From: Aeromicrobium sp. 9AM
GTDB lineage: Bacteria; Actinomycetota; Actinomycetes; Propionibacteriales; Nocardioidaceae
DNA: 64,000 nucleotides
Assembly: GCF_902506105.1 (NCBI RefSeq)
Contig: NZ_LR733304.1
Coordinates: 2,863,832-2,927,831, forward strand
Direction of reading: 5' to 3'
Both the position numbers and the translations under genes were made by a program. Every line of letters starts with the position of its first letter. The stretch's first letter is position 1. Positions 47,464 to 56,669 of the stretch are shown here, one piece after another. Under the pieces are notes generated by a model, which was not told where the DNA came from, ran no database searches, and saw only the letters and a list, made by a program, of their open reading frames with translations.

Positions 47464-48819
47464 TCAGTCGACCTTGACGCGTCGTAAGTACGTGCTGCCA
47501 GCAATGGTGCTGGTCGATGAGAGAGTCGCCCGGAAGTAGAAGTACTTGTGTCGTGGGAGGTTCTTGACCGTGATGGTCGCCTTGCCCTTGCGGAACGTGA
47601 CCGTTCGACTGGCGTTGGGATACCGCGAAGAGAGGCCATAACGCAGCTTGACCTTGCCTGCCGGCGACGTGATGCCGGTGACCTTGACCGTGAGCTTGAG
47701 TGTGACCTTGCCCTTCGAGGGCGAGGTGCCGGACAGGTATACCGATGAGCCGCGTTTGACGGATCTGCTGAGATTGCTGGTTGCCTCGACGCTGGGAGTG
47801 CCTGCCTGCGAAGCGGTGACCACCACCTGCAACTTCTTCCCGATGTCGGTGGAGGATACGCGCCTGGTGTTGCTCGTGGTGGGCTTGCCGAGTGGCGTCG
47901 AAACGCCGTTGCTCACCCTCATCCACTGGTACGTGTAGGTCGCGCTGTTGGAGGACCAGTCCCCTTCCCAAACACGGGCAGTGCCACCCGCGGAGAGGTC
48001 CCACGAAAGCTGGGGTGCGTCCGTGTTCGAGAGCGGAAGCGGTGCGAGGACCGCATCCTTGCCTGTGAGTGCGACACCGGACGTGGCGTCGAGCGCGGTG
48101 GCTTCAGCCCACGAGGTGGTGTGATCGAAGTACTGGTCGACGTAGCCCCCGCTGTCCTGGGAGAAGTGCAGCCAGAGGGGTTTGCCCCGCGTTCGCAGGG
48201 TGTACTGCCCCTGCTCGTTGGTGTATGTCTGCACGTCGGGGTCGTAGTTCTTGGGTTCCTCGTCGCCGTAGGTGCGGGACGTGGAATAGCCGTAGACCTC
48301 TGCGAAGTCGACCGGTTTGCCGTCGACCCCCGTGACAGTGCCGCTGATCGTCCCTCCGGTGTAGCGCAGGTGGACGTCGTCAGCAGCGGTCGATGCGTCA
48401 GCGGTGACCTCGAGGGACTGTCCCGTTTCAACAGTCTGCGCGTCGCCGTAGAACTGTCCCTTGAGCAACCCCTCCAGGATCTCGCCCTCAGACCCGACAA
48501 GGAAGCCCAGCCGATAGGTGCCCGGGGGCAACGTGATGTCGTACTTCCCGACGAGCTCCGGATGCGTGCCAGACGGATCGTCGAAGGTCTCGTCCTCCCG
48601 CTGCAGGCGCTGCCATGGGTGGTCTGGGTCAGAAGTGGCTTTGAAAACCACGACGTCGACCCCCTTGACGCCCTTGCCGTCCGGACCGAACACGAAGCCA
48701 CTGATCGTGCCGTCGCCGTCCGCTGCCTGAGAGACCGATGACGTCAGGCCGATGAAGCCGACGACGAGGAGAAGTGAGGCGCACGCGGCGAGGGCGCGGC
48801 GCAGGGCATGCGAGAGCAA
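47464..48819 (-). CDS. Secreted protein with carboxypeptidase-regulatory-like repeats
   Basis: A 451-residue exported protein with signal peptide (RRALAACASLLLVVGFIGLTSSVSQAA). GTISGFVFGPDGKGVKGVDVVVF and GTISGTVTGVDGKPVDFAEVYGY are carboxypeptidase-regulatory/Cna B-like repeats; an Ig-like region (YTYQWMRVS) follows, then a basic C-terminus. No anchor is visible. Start is TTG 48819 with GGAAGG upstream; a 7-bp hairpin (48834-48856) lies in the leader. Confidence 0.8.
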   Translation of the reverse strand: MLSHALRRALAACASLLLVVGFIGLTSSVSQAADGDGTISGFVFGPDGKGVKGVDVVVFKATSDPDHPWQRLQREDETFDDPSGTHPELVGKYDITLPPGTYRLGFLVGSEGEILEGLLKGQFYGDAQTVETGQSLEVTADASTAADDVHLRYTGGTISGTVTGVDGKPVDFAEVYGYSTSRTYGDEEPKNYDPDVQTYTNEQGQYTLRTRGKPLWLHFSQDSGGYVDQYFDHTTSWAEATALDATSGVALTGKDAVLAPLPLSNTDAPQLSWDLSAGGTARVWEGDWSSNSATYTYQWMRVSNGVSTPLGKPTTSNTRRVSSTDIGKKLQVVVTASQAGTPSVEATSNLSRSVKRGSSVYLSGTSPSKGKVTLKLTVKVTGITSPAGKVKLRYGLSSRYPNASRTVTFRKGKATITVKNLPRHKYFYFRATLSSTSTIAGSTYLRRVKVD

Positions 48820-48971
48820 GAGGTGCCTTCCGAGACAGCCGCCAAGACTGGCTGTCTGGGCTTCGAGAAACTCTATAGATCATCCTGGACCAACGGAGCG
48901 GAATGCCCGATTCGTCGGACTGGAGTCGCGGTCGGTATCCTGTTCCGGTTGCCGGTTTCGATCGGCGGCGG

Positions 48972-49058
48972 GGAGGTGTCGCATAGTGGCCTAGTGCGCC
49001 CGCCTGCTAAGCGGGTTGAGGTTTAAACCTCTCGCGAGTTCAAATCTCGCCACCTCCG
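48972..49058 (+). tRNA. tRNA-Ser (anticodon GCU)
   Basis: An 87-nt class II tRNA: perfect acceptor stem GGAGGTG/CACCTCC, anticodon stem CCCGC/GCGGG, anticodon GCT (49006-49008), long variable arm and GAGTTCAAATCTC T arm. No encoded CCA. Confidence 0.95.
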
Positions 49059-49082
49059 CTGCCACGCAAGAAGCAGCAGCGA

Positions 49083-49115
49083 AAATGACCAGTCACCCAA
49101 GGTGGCTGGTCATTT
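49083..49115. terminator. Strong hairpin terminator after tRNA-Ser
   Basis: AAATGACCAG-T-CACC-CAA-GGTG-G-CTGGTCATTT gives a stem of about 15 bp followed by CGTTT. It is duplicated 112 bp downstream (49199-49227). Confidence 0.7.
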
Positions 49116-49260
49116 CGTTTGGTGACGACAGAGGAGCTTGCTCCGCGACAGGAGTCGCATGCCCGACGAAGGAAAGACCGCGACCTGCCAAGCCCGCCGA
49201 CCAGTCACCCAAGGTGGCTGGTCATTTCGTTGGTAAGGACAGAGGAGCTCGCTCCGCTCC
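49087..49260. repeat. Tandem duplication of about 112 bp containing a terminator hairpin
   Basis: A 33-nt block GACCAGTCACCCAAGG... occurs at 49087 and 49199, and GACAGAGGAGCT recurs with similar spacing near 49128 and 49241. Segments between have diverged. The 240 bp between the tRNA and the VanZ-like gene are mostly this repeat. Confidence 0.6.
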
Positions 49261-49298
49261 GGGATATGAACGCTCGCCGCGGGAAAGACCGCGAGCCA

Positions 49299-49730
49299 TC
49301 AAGCTCGTCGTGCCCGCCTTCGCGCGTACCGGCGCCACACCACGACGCCCAGCGCGCCGATGATCCCGCCGAGCGTGTTGTTCAGGACGTCCCGGAGGCT
49401 GGCCGTACGACCAGGCAGCGCCACGCCCTGGAACAGCTCGATGCCGATCGAGACCACGAGAGCCACCGCCGTGGCCCGGAGCCAGGTCATGCGCAGCGAG
49501 CCCAGCATCAGCAACGCACCGAACGGGATGAACAGGATGACGTTGGCCGAGGCCTCGACCAACTCGTACGCCCGATTGGGCGGCAGGCCCAGCTCGATGA
49601 GCCACGTGCCCGGAGGCGAGTCGAGGGAGTTGATGTTCTCGTCGACGTGCGACGGCCAGGCCGCGATGAGGGCCAGGGTGAGGCCGTAGATCGCGGCCGC
49701 CAGGAGAACGAGGCGCGATCGGCGAGTCAC
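49299..49730 (-). CDS. VanZ-like membrane protein
   Basis: A 143-residue protein with four hydrophobic helices: NVILFIPFGALLMLG and GIELFQGV..RTASLRDVLNNTLGGIIGALG are the VanZ/phosphotransbutyrylase signature. Function unknown; VanZ gives low teicoplanin resistance in enterococci. GTG 49730 is chosen because TACGAT (minus strand, 49742-49737) lies 6 nt upstream, though a longer ORF starts at 49805. Confidence 0.85.
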   Translation of the reverse strand: MTRRSRLVLLAAAIYGLTLALIAAWPSHVDENINSLDSPPGTWLIELGLPPNRAYELVEASANVILFIPFGALLMLGSLRMTWLRATAVALVVSIGIELFQGVALPGRTASLRDVLNNTLGGIIGALGVVVWRRYARRRARRA

Positions 49731-49803
49731 GGTTGAATCGTAGCCACGCCCGAAATACGCGTTCGGGTGACGCGTCACGGGCAACTCCGACAGGATCGAG
49801 CCC

Positions 49804-50592
49804 ATGCGCGTTCACCACCTCAACTGCGGGTCCTTCCACCCGCGCGGCATGCCGGAGGTCGTCTGCCACGTGCTGCTGTGCGAGACCGCGGACGGGGTCG
49901 TGCTCGTCGACAGTGGTCTCGGCCGGCACGACATTGCTGACCCGAAGCGCATGGGTCCGGCCAGGTTCGTGATGCGACCCAACCGGGACGACGCCAGAAC
50001 CGCGATCGGACAGATCGAGGCGAGGGGCTTCGCCGCCTCGGACGTGCAGCACATCGTCCTGACGCACATGGACTTCGACCACATCGGCGGCCTCGCCGAC
50101 TTCCCGGAGGCGACGGTCCACACGACCGCCGACGAGTACGACTGGGCAGTCGTCAATCCGGACTTCACCGCACGCCGTCGCTACTCCCTGAAGCCGTTGT
50201 CGCACGGCCCCCGCATCCAGACCCACGCCGGACCTGGTGAGCAGTGGCGGTACGGCCTTCGCGGCATCGAGGTGCTGCCCGGCATCACCTACCTGCCGAT
50301 GCCGGGTCACACCAAGGGCCACGCGGCCGTCGCCGTCGAGTCGCCTGACCGCGACCTGCTGGTCCACGCTGGCGACGCAGCCTTCGACGTCACCTCCTAC
50401 TCGCCGACATTGCCCTCCGGCACCTCCGTGTCGAAGTCCAGGAGCCTCAGGGCCATCGAGACGTTCGCGGCGGTCGACCGCAAGCAGGTCATCGCCAACC
50501 ACACCACGCTGCGCCGCCTCAACGAAGAAGCCGGCGTCACGGTGTTCACCGCGCACGACAAGCGCATCCTCGACGATCTCCTCGGGAGCTGA
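49804..50592 (+). CDS. MBL-fold metallo-hydrolase, lactonase-like
   Basis: A 262-residue metallo-beta-lactamase-fold enzyme. IVLTHMDFDHIGGL supplies metal ligands, with GHTKGHAAV and the later HAGDAAFD and ANHTT completing the site. It resembles AttM/AiiA-type lactonases; substrate unknown. Confidence 0.88.
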   Translation: MRVHHLNCGSFHPRGMPEVVCHVLLCETADGVVLVDSGLGRHDIADPKRMGPARFVMRPNRDDARTAIGQIEARGFAASDVQHIVLTHMDFDHIGGLADFPEATVHTTADEYDWAVVNPDFTARRRYSLKPLSHGPRIQTHAGPGEQWRYGLRGIEVLPGITYLPMPGHTKGHAAVAVESPDRDLLVHAGDAAFDVTSYSPTLPSGTSVSKSRSLRAIETFAAVDRKQVIANHTTLRRLNEEAGVTVFTAHDKRILDDLLGS

Positions 50593-50595
50593 ACC

Positions 50596-52563
50596 ATGGG
50601 TAGAACCGGTCAACAGATGCGGCAGCGGACGCTCAAGACCATGAAGCAGTCCGCGACTGCAACGCGTACGAAGCCTCGCAAGACGCCGGACCGCAACGCC
50701 CGGCTGCGCTACTGGTTCGACGGGACGATGGCCCGAGGCACGTCGGCGTTGGTGATGTGGCTCGCCGCCGTGACCTTGGTGCTGATCCTGGTGTTCACGG
50801 TCTTCATCCTGATCACGCAGTGGGCGCCGGAGAACGAGGACGGCAGCAAACCGGGCTTCTTCAAGCAGCTCTTCAACAGCCTGATGCACGCGCTCGACCC
50901 CGGCACGGTCGCCGGCGACACCGGCGGTTGGTCGTTCCTCATCACGATGCTTCTGCTGACTCTCGCTGGTCTCTTCATCGTGAGCGCGTTGATCGGCGTC
51001 ATCGCGACGGGTATCGACTCCAAGCTCGACGACCTGCGGCGCGGCCGTTCGCTGGTGATCGAGAACGATCACACGGTGATCCTGGGGTGGTCCGACTCGG
51101 TCTTCGCGATCGTGCGGGAGCTGTCGATCGCCAACGAGAGCCGCCGCAGGCCGGCGGTCGTGATCCTTGCGGAGCAGGACAAGGTGGAGATGGAGGACGA
51201 GCTGCGCGAGAAGGTGCCGCAGCTGCGTGGCACCCGCGTGATCTGCCGCACGGGCTCGCCCCTCGACCTCGGCGACCTGGCGCTCAGCAACCACGGCGAC
51301 GCCCGCTCGATCATCGTGCTGTCCCCGGATGGCGATGAGCCCGACACCGAGGTCATCAAGACGCTGCTCGCGCTGACCCACGAGGGGGCGGACGCGTCGG
51401 CTCACATCGTCGCTGAGATCCAGGACCCGCAGAACCTCGATGCAGCGCGGCTCGTCGGCGGCGACCGTACGGTCATCGTCGACAAGCGGGAGACGATCGC
51501 CCGCCTGATCGTCCAGACCGCGCGCCAGTCGGGCGCCGCCGCGGTCTACACCGAGCTGTTCGACTTCGACGGCGACGAGGTCTACTTCCATGCCGATCCC
51601 TCGCTCTCGTCGGCCACGTTCGCCGAGGCCGTCAAGGCGTACGAGACCGCCTCGATCATCGGTCTGGCCGGGGCGGACGGGTCGGTCCGGCTCAACCCTC
51701 CGGGCACGGCGATCGTCGGTGACAACGAGATCATCGCCATCGCGGAGGACGACTCGGCGCTCGAGACGGCTGAACGCAGCAGCGCCACGATCGACGAGGG
51801 GCGGATCAGCGCGATCCCACCGGTGCCCGAGGAGCCGTCGAAGGTGCTCGTCCTCGGCTGGAACGAGCGTGCCCACACCGTCGTGCGAGAGCTCGATGAA
51901 TATGCAGCGCCGGGTTCGACGCTCGAGATCCTCACCGAGTACGGGAAGCCCGATGTGCCGGCGCTCAACAACCTGACGGCGACCGTGCGGCACGGCCGGA
52001 CATCCGAGCGCGCGAGCCTCGATGCGTACCCGATCGGTGAGTACGACCAGGTGATCGTGCTCTGCTACTCCGACGAGCTGACCGCGCAGCGCGCCGACGC
52101 CCGCACCCTCGTCACGCTCCTGCACCTGCGCGAGATGGTGGGTGACCGCACCAAGGGTGCCCGGCCGTCGATCGTGAGCGAGATGTTGGACGACCGCAAT
52201 CGCGCACTCGCCCAGGTTGCCCACGTGGACGACGTCATCGTGTCCGACGAGATCTTGAGCCTGATCCTCTCGCAGCTCTCGGAGAACGCGAGACTCGAGG
52301 CAGTCTTCCAGGACCTGCTCGACGCCGACGGCTCCGAGATCTACCTGCGGCCGGTCGAGCACTACGTGACGGCGGGCGACGCGGTGACGTACATGACGAT
52401 CGTCGAGGCAGCAGCGCGTCGCGGTGAGACGGCCATCGGCTATCGCGTCTCGGCCGAGGCAGACGACCCGGCGGCAGGATTCGGCGTCCACGTCAGTCCG
52501 GCCAAGTCGGCCCGGTTCGTGATTGATCCGCTCGATCGCGTCGTCGTGCTGGCCGAGGACTGA
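50596..52563 (+). CDS. CASTOR/POLLUX-like ion channel with RCK domains
   Basis: A 655-residue protein with a basic N-terminus, two hydrophobic helices around a pore-like loop (GDTGGWSFLITMLLLTLAGLF) and two TrkA/RCK-like nucleotide-binding domains (TVILGWSDSVFAIVRELS and KVLVLGWNERAHTVVREL). This matches bacterial relatives of the plant CASTOR/POLLUX cation channels. It starts 3 nt after the metallo-hydrolase stop. Confidence 0.85.
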   Translation: MGRTGQQMRQRTLKTMKQSATATRTKPRKTPDRNARLRYWFDGTMARGTSALVMWLAAVTLVLILVFTVFILITQWAPENEDGSKPGFFKQLFNSLMHALDPGTVAGDTGGWSFLITMLLLTLAGLFIVSALIGVIATGIDSKLDDLRRGRSLVIENDHTVILGWSDSVFAIVRELSIANESRRRPAVVILAEQDKVEMEDELREKVPQLRGTRVICRTGSPLDLGDLALSNHGDARSIIVLSPDGDEPDTEVIKTLLALTHEGADASAHIVAEIQDPQNLDAARLVGGDRTVIVDKRETIARLIVQTARQSGAAAVYTELFDFDGDEVYFHADPSLSSATFAEAVKAYETASIIGLAGADGSVRLNPPGTAIVGDNEIIAIAEDDSALETAERSSATIDEGRISAIPPVPEEPSKVLVLGWNERAHTVVRELDEYAAPGSTLEILTEYGKPDVPALNNLTATVRHGRTSERASLDAYPIGEYDQVIVLCYSDELTAQRADARTLVTLLHLREMVGDRTKGARPSIVSEMLDDRNRALAQVAHVDDVIVSDEILSLILSQLSENARLEAVFQDLLDADGSEIYLRPVEHYVTAGDAVTYMTIVEAAARRGETAIGYRVSAEADDPAAGFGVHVSPAKSARFVIDPLDRVVVLAED

Positions 52564-52676
52564 CGGCCCCCAGGGTGACGAGGCGCACGTAGCGATCCGG
52601 AGGACGACTCCGTATAGTTGGTTGCGCGGAGCAATCACCGTCTCCGCACCACCCTCGTTCTTCCTGGAGAATTCCT

Positions 52677-54125
52677 GTGCCTTCGTCGACCCGACGCACT
52701 CACTACTGGCTGACCTTCGCCGTGCTCGCGGTGGCGGTGTCGTCGTACTCGCTCATGCAGTCGCTCACGATCCCGGTGCTGTCCGAGATCGAGCACGAGC
52801 TCAACACCGACCAGAACACCGTGACGTGGGTCCTGACGGCGTACCTGCTGTCGGCATCGGTCTTCACGCCCATCATGGGCCGGCTCGGCGACATCTTCGG
52901 CAAGGAGCGGCTGCTGGTCTTCTCGCTCGTTGCGCTCGCCGCCGGGTCGCTGCTGGCAGCCCTCGCGGGCAGCATCGGCGTCCTGATCATCGCCCGCATC
53001 ATCCAGGGCGTCGGCGGCGGCGTGCTCCCCTTGGCCTTCGGCATCATCCGTGACGAGTTCCCGCACCACAAGGTCGGCGGCGCCGTCAGCGTCGTCTCGT
53101 CGCTGCTGGCAGTCGGCTTCGGCGCGGGCATCGTGCTGGCCGGCCCCATCGTGTCTGGACTCGGCTACCACTGGCTGTTCTGGCTGCCGTTCATCGTCAC
53201 GTCGGTCGCGGCCGTGGCAGCAATCGCGTTCGTGCCGGAGTCGCCCATGCGTACGCCGGGCCGCATCTCGGTGCTCCCCGCCGTGCTCCTGTCGAGCTGG
53301 CTCGTCGCCCTGCTGCTCGCGCTCAGCGAGGCTCCGAAGTGGGGCTGGGGATCCGGCCGGACGATCGGGCTGCTGGTGCTCGCCGTCGCGCTGATGGTCG
53401 CGTGGATTCAGGTCGAGCAGCGCGCCGCCGTCCCGCTGATCGACATGCGCATGATGCGGCTGCCCGGCGTGTGGACCACCAACCTGGTCGCGCTCCTGGT
53501 CGGCGTCGGCATGTACGCGTCGTTCGGCTTCATCCCGCAGTTCAACCAGACGCCGAGCGCCAGCGGGTACGGCTTCGGGTCCAGCGTGACCGAGTCCGGC
53601 ATGCTGATGCTGCCCTCGGCCGTCGCAACGTTCCTGACCGGTCTCGTGGCCGCCTCGATCGCACGTCGCATCGGTCCCAAGACCGTCGTCGTGTTCGGCT
53701 CTGTCCTCGCCGCGGGCGGGATGTTCATGCTGGCGTTCTTCCACGACACCAAGACCGAGGTCGCAGTGTCGAACGGCATCACCGGCGTCGGCATAGGGCT
53801 GGCCTTCGCCTGCCTCGCGGGTCTGATCGTCGGCGCCGTGCCGCCTGAGCAGACCGGCGTCGCGAGCGGCATGAACGCCAACATCCGTACGATCGGCGGC
53901 TCGGTCGGCACCGCGGTCATGGCGAGCATCGTCACGGCGCACTTCCTGCCTAGCGGGTTCCCCAAGGAGATCGGCTACACGGCCGGTTTCGCGGTGCTGG
54001 GCGGCGCCCTGTTGCTCGCGGCGATCGCCGGACTCGCGATCCCGACGATCTCGGCCGAGAAGCTCGAGGAGCAGCTCGAGCAGGAGCCCTCCCCGGAGTC
54101 GATCCTGGAGCCGGCAACCGCCTGA
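52677..54125 (+). CDS. MFS transporter, DHA2 type
   Basis: A 482-residue exporter with about 14 helices: VSSYSLMQSLTIPVLSEIEHELNT in TM1, GRLGDIFGKERLLVFS (motif A) and IIQGVGGGVLPLAFGIIRDEF. Start GTG 52677 with CTGGAGA upstream; TATAGT (52613-52618) is a likely -10. No regulator adjoins. Confidence 0.88.
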   Translation: MPSSTRRTHYWLTFAVLAVAVSSYSLMQSLTIPVLSEIEHELNTDQNTVTWVLTAYLLSASVFTPIMGRLGDIFGKERLLVFSLVALAAGSLLAALAGSIGVLIIARIIQGVGGGVLPLAFGIIRDEFPHHKVGGAVSVVSSLLAVGFGAGIVLAGPIVSGLGYHWLFWLPFIVTSVAAVAAIAFVPESPMRTPGRISVLPAVLLSSWLVALLLALSEAPKWGWGSGRTIGLLVLAVALMVAWIQVEQRAAVPLIDMRMMRLPGVWTTNLVALLVGVGMYASFGFIPQFNQTPSASGYGFGSSVTESGMLMLPSAVATFLTGLVAASIARRIGPKTVVVFGSVLAAGGMFMLAFFHDTKTEVAVSNGITGVGIGLAFACLAGLIVGAVPPEQTGVASGMNANIRTIGGSVGTAVMASIVTAHFLPSGFPKEIGYTAGFAVLGGALLLAAIAGLAIPTISAEKLEEQLEQEPSPESILEPATA

Positions 54126-54179
54126 TCACCACCCAGCCTTCCCCTCCGCTACGTTGTGGCTCGAGGGGAAGGCTGCGGT

Positions 54180-54737
54180 ATGTCCGAAGGTGTGGCGGCG
54201 ACACGATCGCCCGTGCTCGTCGGCGCGAACCCCGGCCTGCGCCTGTACGACGGGGAGACTCTCACGGCGTACGTATCGGTGTGGCGTGTCGACTGGTCGG
54301 TCCACGGCAGTGGCACCGCCGTCGTCCTGTGGCGCGACGGCCAGGTCCATGTGTACGGCGCGGACGCTGAGCTCGCGACCTGGCTCGAGCACGACTTCGT
54401 GCGCCACTTCCCCGAGGCTGACGGACTGGAGTGGCCCGACCCGGTCGTCGTACGACAGGACGTCGAGGTCGCCATCGACCTCGCGACCGGGATGCACGCG
54501 CGGACGGCGGGCCTCGAGCTGCACATGTCGGACGTGCTCGACCGGCGTACGTTCGCCACCGATGAGTTCCCCCTCGACGGCGTCGACCACAGCCTGAGCC
54601 TCGTGCTGGCGCCGTGCCGCAGCGCCTCGCTCGTCGACGACGGACGGCGGATCGCGGGCGTGCCGCAGGTCAGCGGCACCGCGGAACGGCCGTCGTCCTC
54701 GGCGTTCCTGGCGGTGGCGGAGGTCTGGAGCGGCTGA
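54180..54737 (+). CDS. Hypothetical protein
   Basis: A 185-residue protein, not recognised. It is hydrophilic with many beta-strand-like stretches (LTAYVSVWRVDWSVHGSGTAVVLWRDGQVHVYG) and no signal or helix. ATG 54180 follows GGGGAAGG (about 54165-54172), and TACGTT at 54151-54156 is a probable -10. Confidence 0.7.
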   Translation: MSEGVAATRSPVLVGANPGLRLYDGETLTAYVSVWRVDWSVHGSGTAVVLWRDGQVHVYGADAELATWLEHDFVRHFPEADGLEWPDPVVVRQDVEVAIDLATGMHARTAGLELHMSDVLDRRTFATDEFPLDGVDHSLSLVLAPCRSASLVDDGRRIAGVPQVSGTAERPSSSAFLAVAEVWSG

Positions 54738-54827
54738 GCCTGTGGCGCTCCGCATGATGCGTGCGGCAACCCACAAGGTGGGCCCCGATCGGTGTCCGCG
54801 GGCCCGCGGAGCGCGTAGACCGGAGAC

Positions 54828-55010
54828 ATGGTCATCCTGCTGTGGGTTGCGGTCGCGATCGTCGTCGCGAACGCCATCTTCGGCGCGTTCCTGGTGATCA
54901 GGTACCGGGGTGAGCAGCGACGTGCCGCTGAGGCGCGCCACCGCCTCCCGGAGTCGGCGCGGTGGAGGGCCCGCTCGGCGGGCGGCTCCTCGCACCTGCA
55001 CCTAACATGA
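54828..55010 (+). CDS. Small single-pass membrane protein
   Basis: A 60-residue protein with one N-terminal hydrophobic helix (VILLWVAVAIVVANAIFGAFLVI) and a basic tail. TAGACC (54816-54821) lies 6 nt upstream of the ATG. Function unknown. Confidence 0.6.
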   Translation: MVILLWVAVAIVVANAIFGAFLVIRYRGEQRRAAEARHRLPESARWRARSAGGSSHLHLT

Positions 55011-55014
55011 CTGG

Positions 55015-55275
55015 GTGATCCACCTCGGCTCGTTCTTCCGGGACGAGTCCGGTCGGCTCGTGCTGTTCCAGGTCCCCAACCCCGCCCTGTGCGTCTGGCT
55101 GGCGGCAACGGTGCTGCGGTGGAGCCCGTACGACTCGCGCGATGGCGAGCTGCGCTGGATCGGCGCAGGCGCGTTGATCGTCTGGAGCCTCGACGAGCTG
55201 GTACGCGGAGCAGCTCCGTGGCGCCGACTGCTGGGTGCCGTCGTGCTCGCCTGGCAGCTGTGGAACCTCGCCTAG
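55015..55275 (+). CDS. Small membrane protein
   Basis: An 86-residue protein with three short hydrophobic segments (ALCVWLAATVLRW; WIGAGALIVWSLDELV; LLGAVVLAWQLWNLA). TAACAT (55003-55008), lying within the end of the previous gene, is 6 nt before GTG 55015. Its TAG stop shares CTAG with the stop of the convergent glycerophosphotransferase gene. Confidence 0.7.
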   Translation: MIHLGSFFRDESGRLVLFQVPNPALCVWLAATVLRWSPYDSRDGELRWIGAGALIVWSLDELVRGAAPWRRLLGAVVLAWQLWNLA

Positions 55276-56633
55276 CCCTCGGAGAGCTCGGTGACCAGGT
55301 CCATGAAGCGCCGCGCCGGCTCGGCGCGATCGGGCCCGCCGAGGTAATGATCGGCGCGCTCGACCCGGGTGCCGGCGAACGGATCGTCGCCGAGAGCGGC
55401 GTCCAGCGCCTCGTCGAGGTGCACGAGGTCGCGGTCGATGACGTATGCCGCGGCCGACGTCGGGTGCGCGTCGCGGAAGGCGTCGGGGTCGGCGAACTGC
55501 GCGGCGTACATCACCAGCGGTTTGGTGCTGGCCATGAAGTCGACGACGATGCCCGACACGTCGGAGACCATCGCGTCGACGGAGTTGAACGCGTCGATCA
55601 AGGGCTCGTCCACCGCAGACTGGCCCCACCGGTGCGAGCGCCCGGTCGCCGCGGCGTCGGCCTCGAGCAGCTCGTTGACGCGGACGATCATCGCCTCGGC
55701 CTCGACGTGGTTCTGGCCGGCGAAGTGGCGCCGGAACACGACGGTGCAGCCGCGGTCGAGCAGGGCCTGGACGATCCGGTCGGCGACGGCCAGCGACGAG
55801 ACGTTGAGGCTGTCGTCGGCGTGCCGCCAGGTCGGGGCGTAGAGCGCGGTCGCTGGTTGCGGGACTGGCCCGTCGGCGGGAACGATCCCCTCGGTCTGGG
55901 GCCGGCCGATGATGCGCAGCTTGTCTGCGGGGATCGACAGCCCGGCCGCGACGAACCGGTCGATCGCCGCCTGGCCGGCGACCGCGACGAGGTCGTACTG
56001 CAGCACCCGCTCGGATGCACTGAGCGGCTTGTCGCTGTCGCCATGCCCGAGGAACGCGTGCGTCGCGGACGATCCGGCGATGAAGTCGGTGTTGGCCGCC
56101 GCACCGTGCGGATAGAGCGCGCCACGTACGCTCGCCGGGATCTGTCCCTGCGCGATCGGCACAGTGGGATACATGTCGGCGAGCTGTCGGAACAGCGCAG
56201 GCGTGCGGGCCACGATGCACCAGTGCACGCCGGTGCGCTCGACCCACGGCGACCACATGCCGATGTGGACGCCGACCTTGCCTGCATACGGGATCGCGAT
56301 CGTGGGTGCGTACGCCTTGACGGCCGCGTCGGCCTCGGTGCACTCACGGGCGTACCGGTGCATCGTGCCGGCGATCACGGCGAGCGCGAGGCTGCCGACG
56401 ACGGCGATGACCAGTGCGACTCCGGGCTGCAGCAGCACGTCGATCAGCACGGCGAGCGTCAGCGCGGCGGCGACGATCGCCCAGACCCGGAAGCGCAGCG
56501 GAGGCTTGTCGGCGAGGTGGGCCCGCTGGCCGGGGAAGTGTGCGGCGAGGGGCGGACGGGCCGACGCGCTGGAGCGAGCCACGATGCCGGTTGCGAGGCC
56601 CAGGGCGAGCACGAGCAGGGCGGCGACGATCAC
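55272..56633 (-). CDS. CDP-glycerol glycerophosphotransferase-like protein (RiPP cluster)
   Basis: A 453-residue protein: two N-terminal membrane helices, then a TagF/TagB-type domain with ALYAPTWRHADDSLN and MVSDVSGIVVDFMASTKPLVMYAAQF. The family transfers glycerol phosphate from CDP-glycerol, usually in teichoic acid synthesis. Placed 36 nt after the PqqD gene it may decorate the RiPP. It also has its own likely leaderless promoter, TAGAGT (minus strand, 56645-56640), 6 nt before GTG 56633. Confidence 0.85.
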   Translation of the reverse strand: MIVAALLVLALGLATGIVARSSASARPPLAAHFPGQRAHLADKPPLRFRVWAIVAAALTLAVLIDVLLQPGVALVIAVVGSLALAVIAGTMHRYARECTEADAAVKAYAPTIAIPYAGKVGVHIGMWSPWVERTGVHWCIVARTPALFRQLADMYPTVPIAQGQIPASVRGALYPHGAAANTDFIAGSSATHAFLGHGDSDKPLSASERVLQYDLVAVAGQAAIDRFVAAGLSIPADKLRIIGRPQTEGIVPADGPVPQPATALYAPTWRHADDSLNVSSLAVADRIVQALLDRGCTVVFRRHFAGQNHVEAEAMIVRVNELLEADAAATGRSHRWGQSAVDEPLIDAFNSVDAMVSDVSGIVVDFMASTKPLVMYAAQFADPDAFRDAHPTSAAAYVIDRDLVHLDEALDAALGDDPFAGTRVERADHYLGGPDRAEPARRFMDLVTELSEG

Positions 56634-56669
56634 GCCCCGACTCTATGCGAGACCGTTCGAGGCGATGTC

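Noticed and set aside
49222..52638. A 1138-residue ORF on the minus strand
   Set aside because: It is an antisense shadow of the metallo-hydrolase and channel genes; its composition is rich in Arg, Asp, Glu and Leu in no recognisable fold, and the plus-strand genes have clear motifs.
55272..56633. Considering the glycerophosphotransferase as a plain teichoic acid gene
   Set aside because: It cannot be excluded: it has its own leaderless promoter, so its link to the RiPP cluster is by position only. Kept in the cluster at lower weight.
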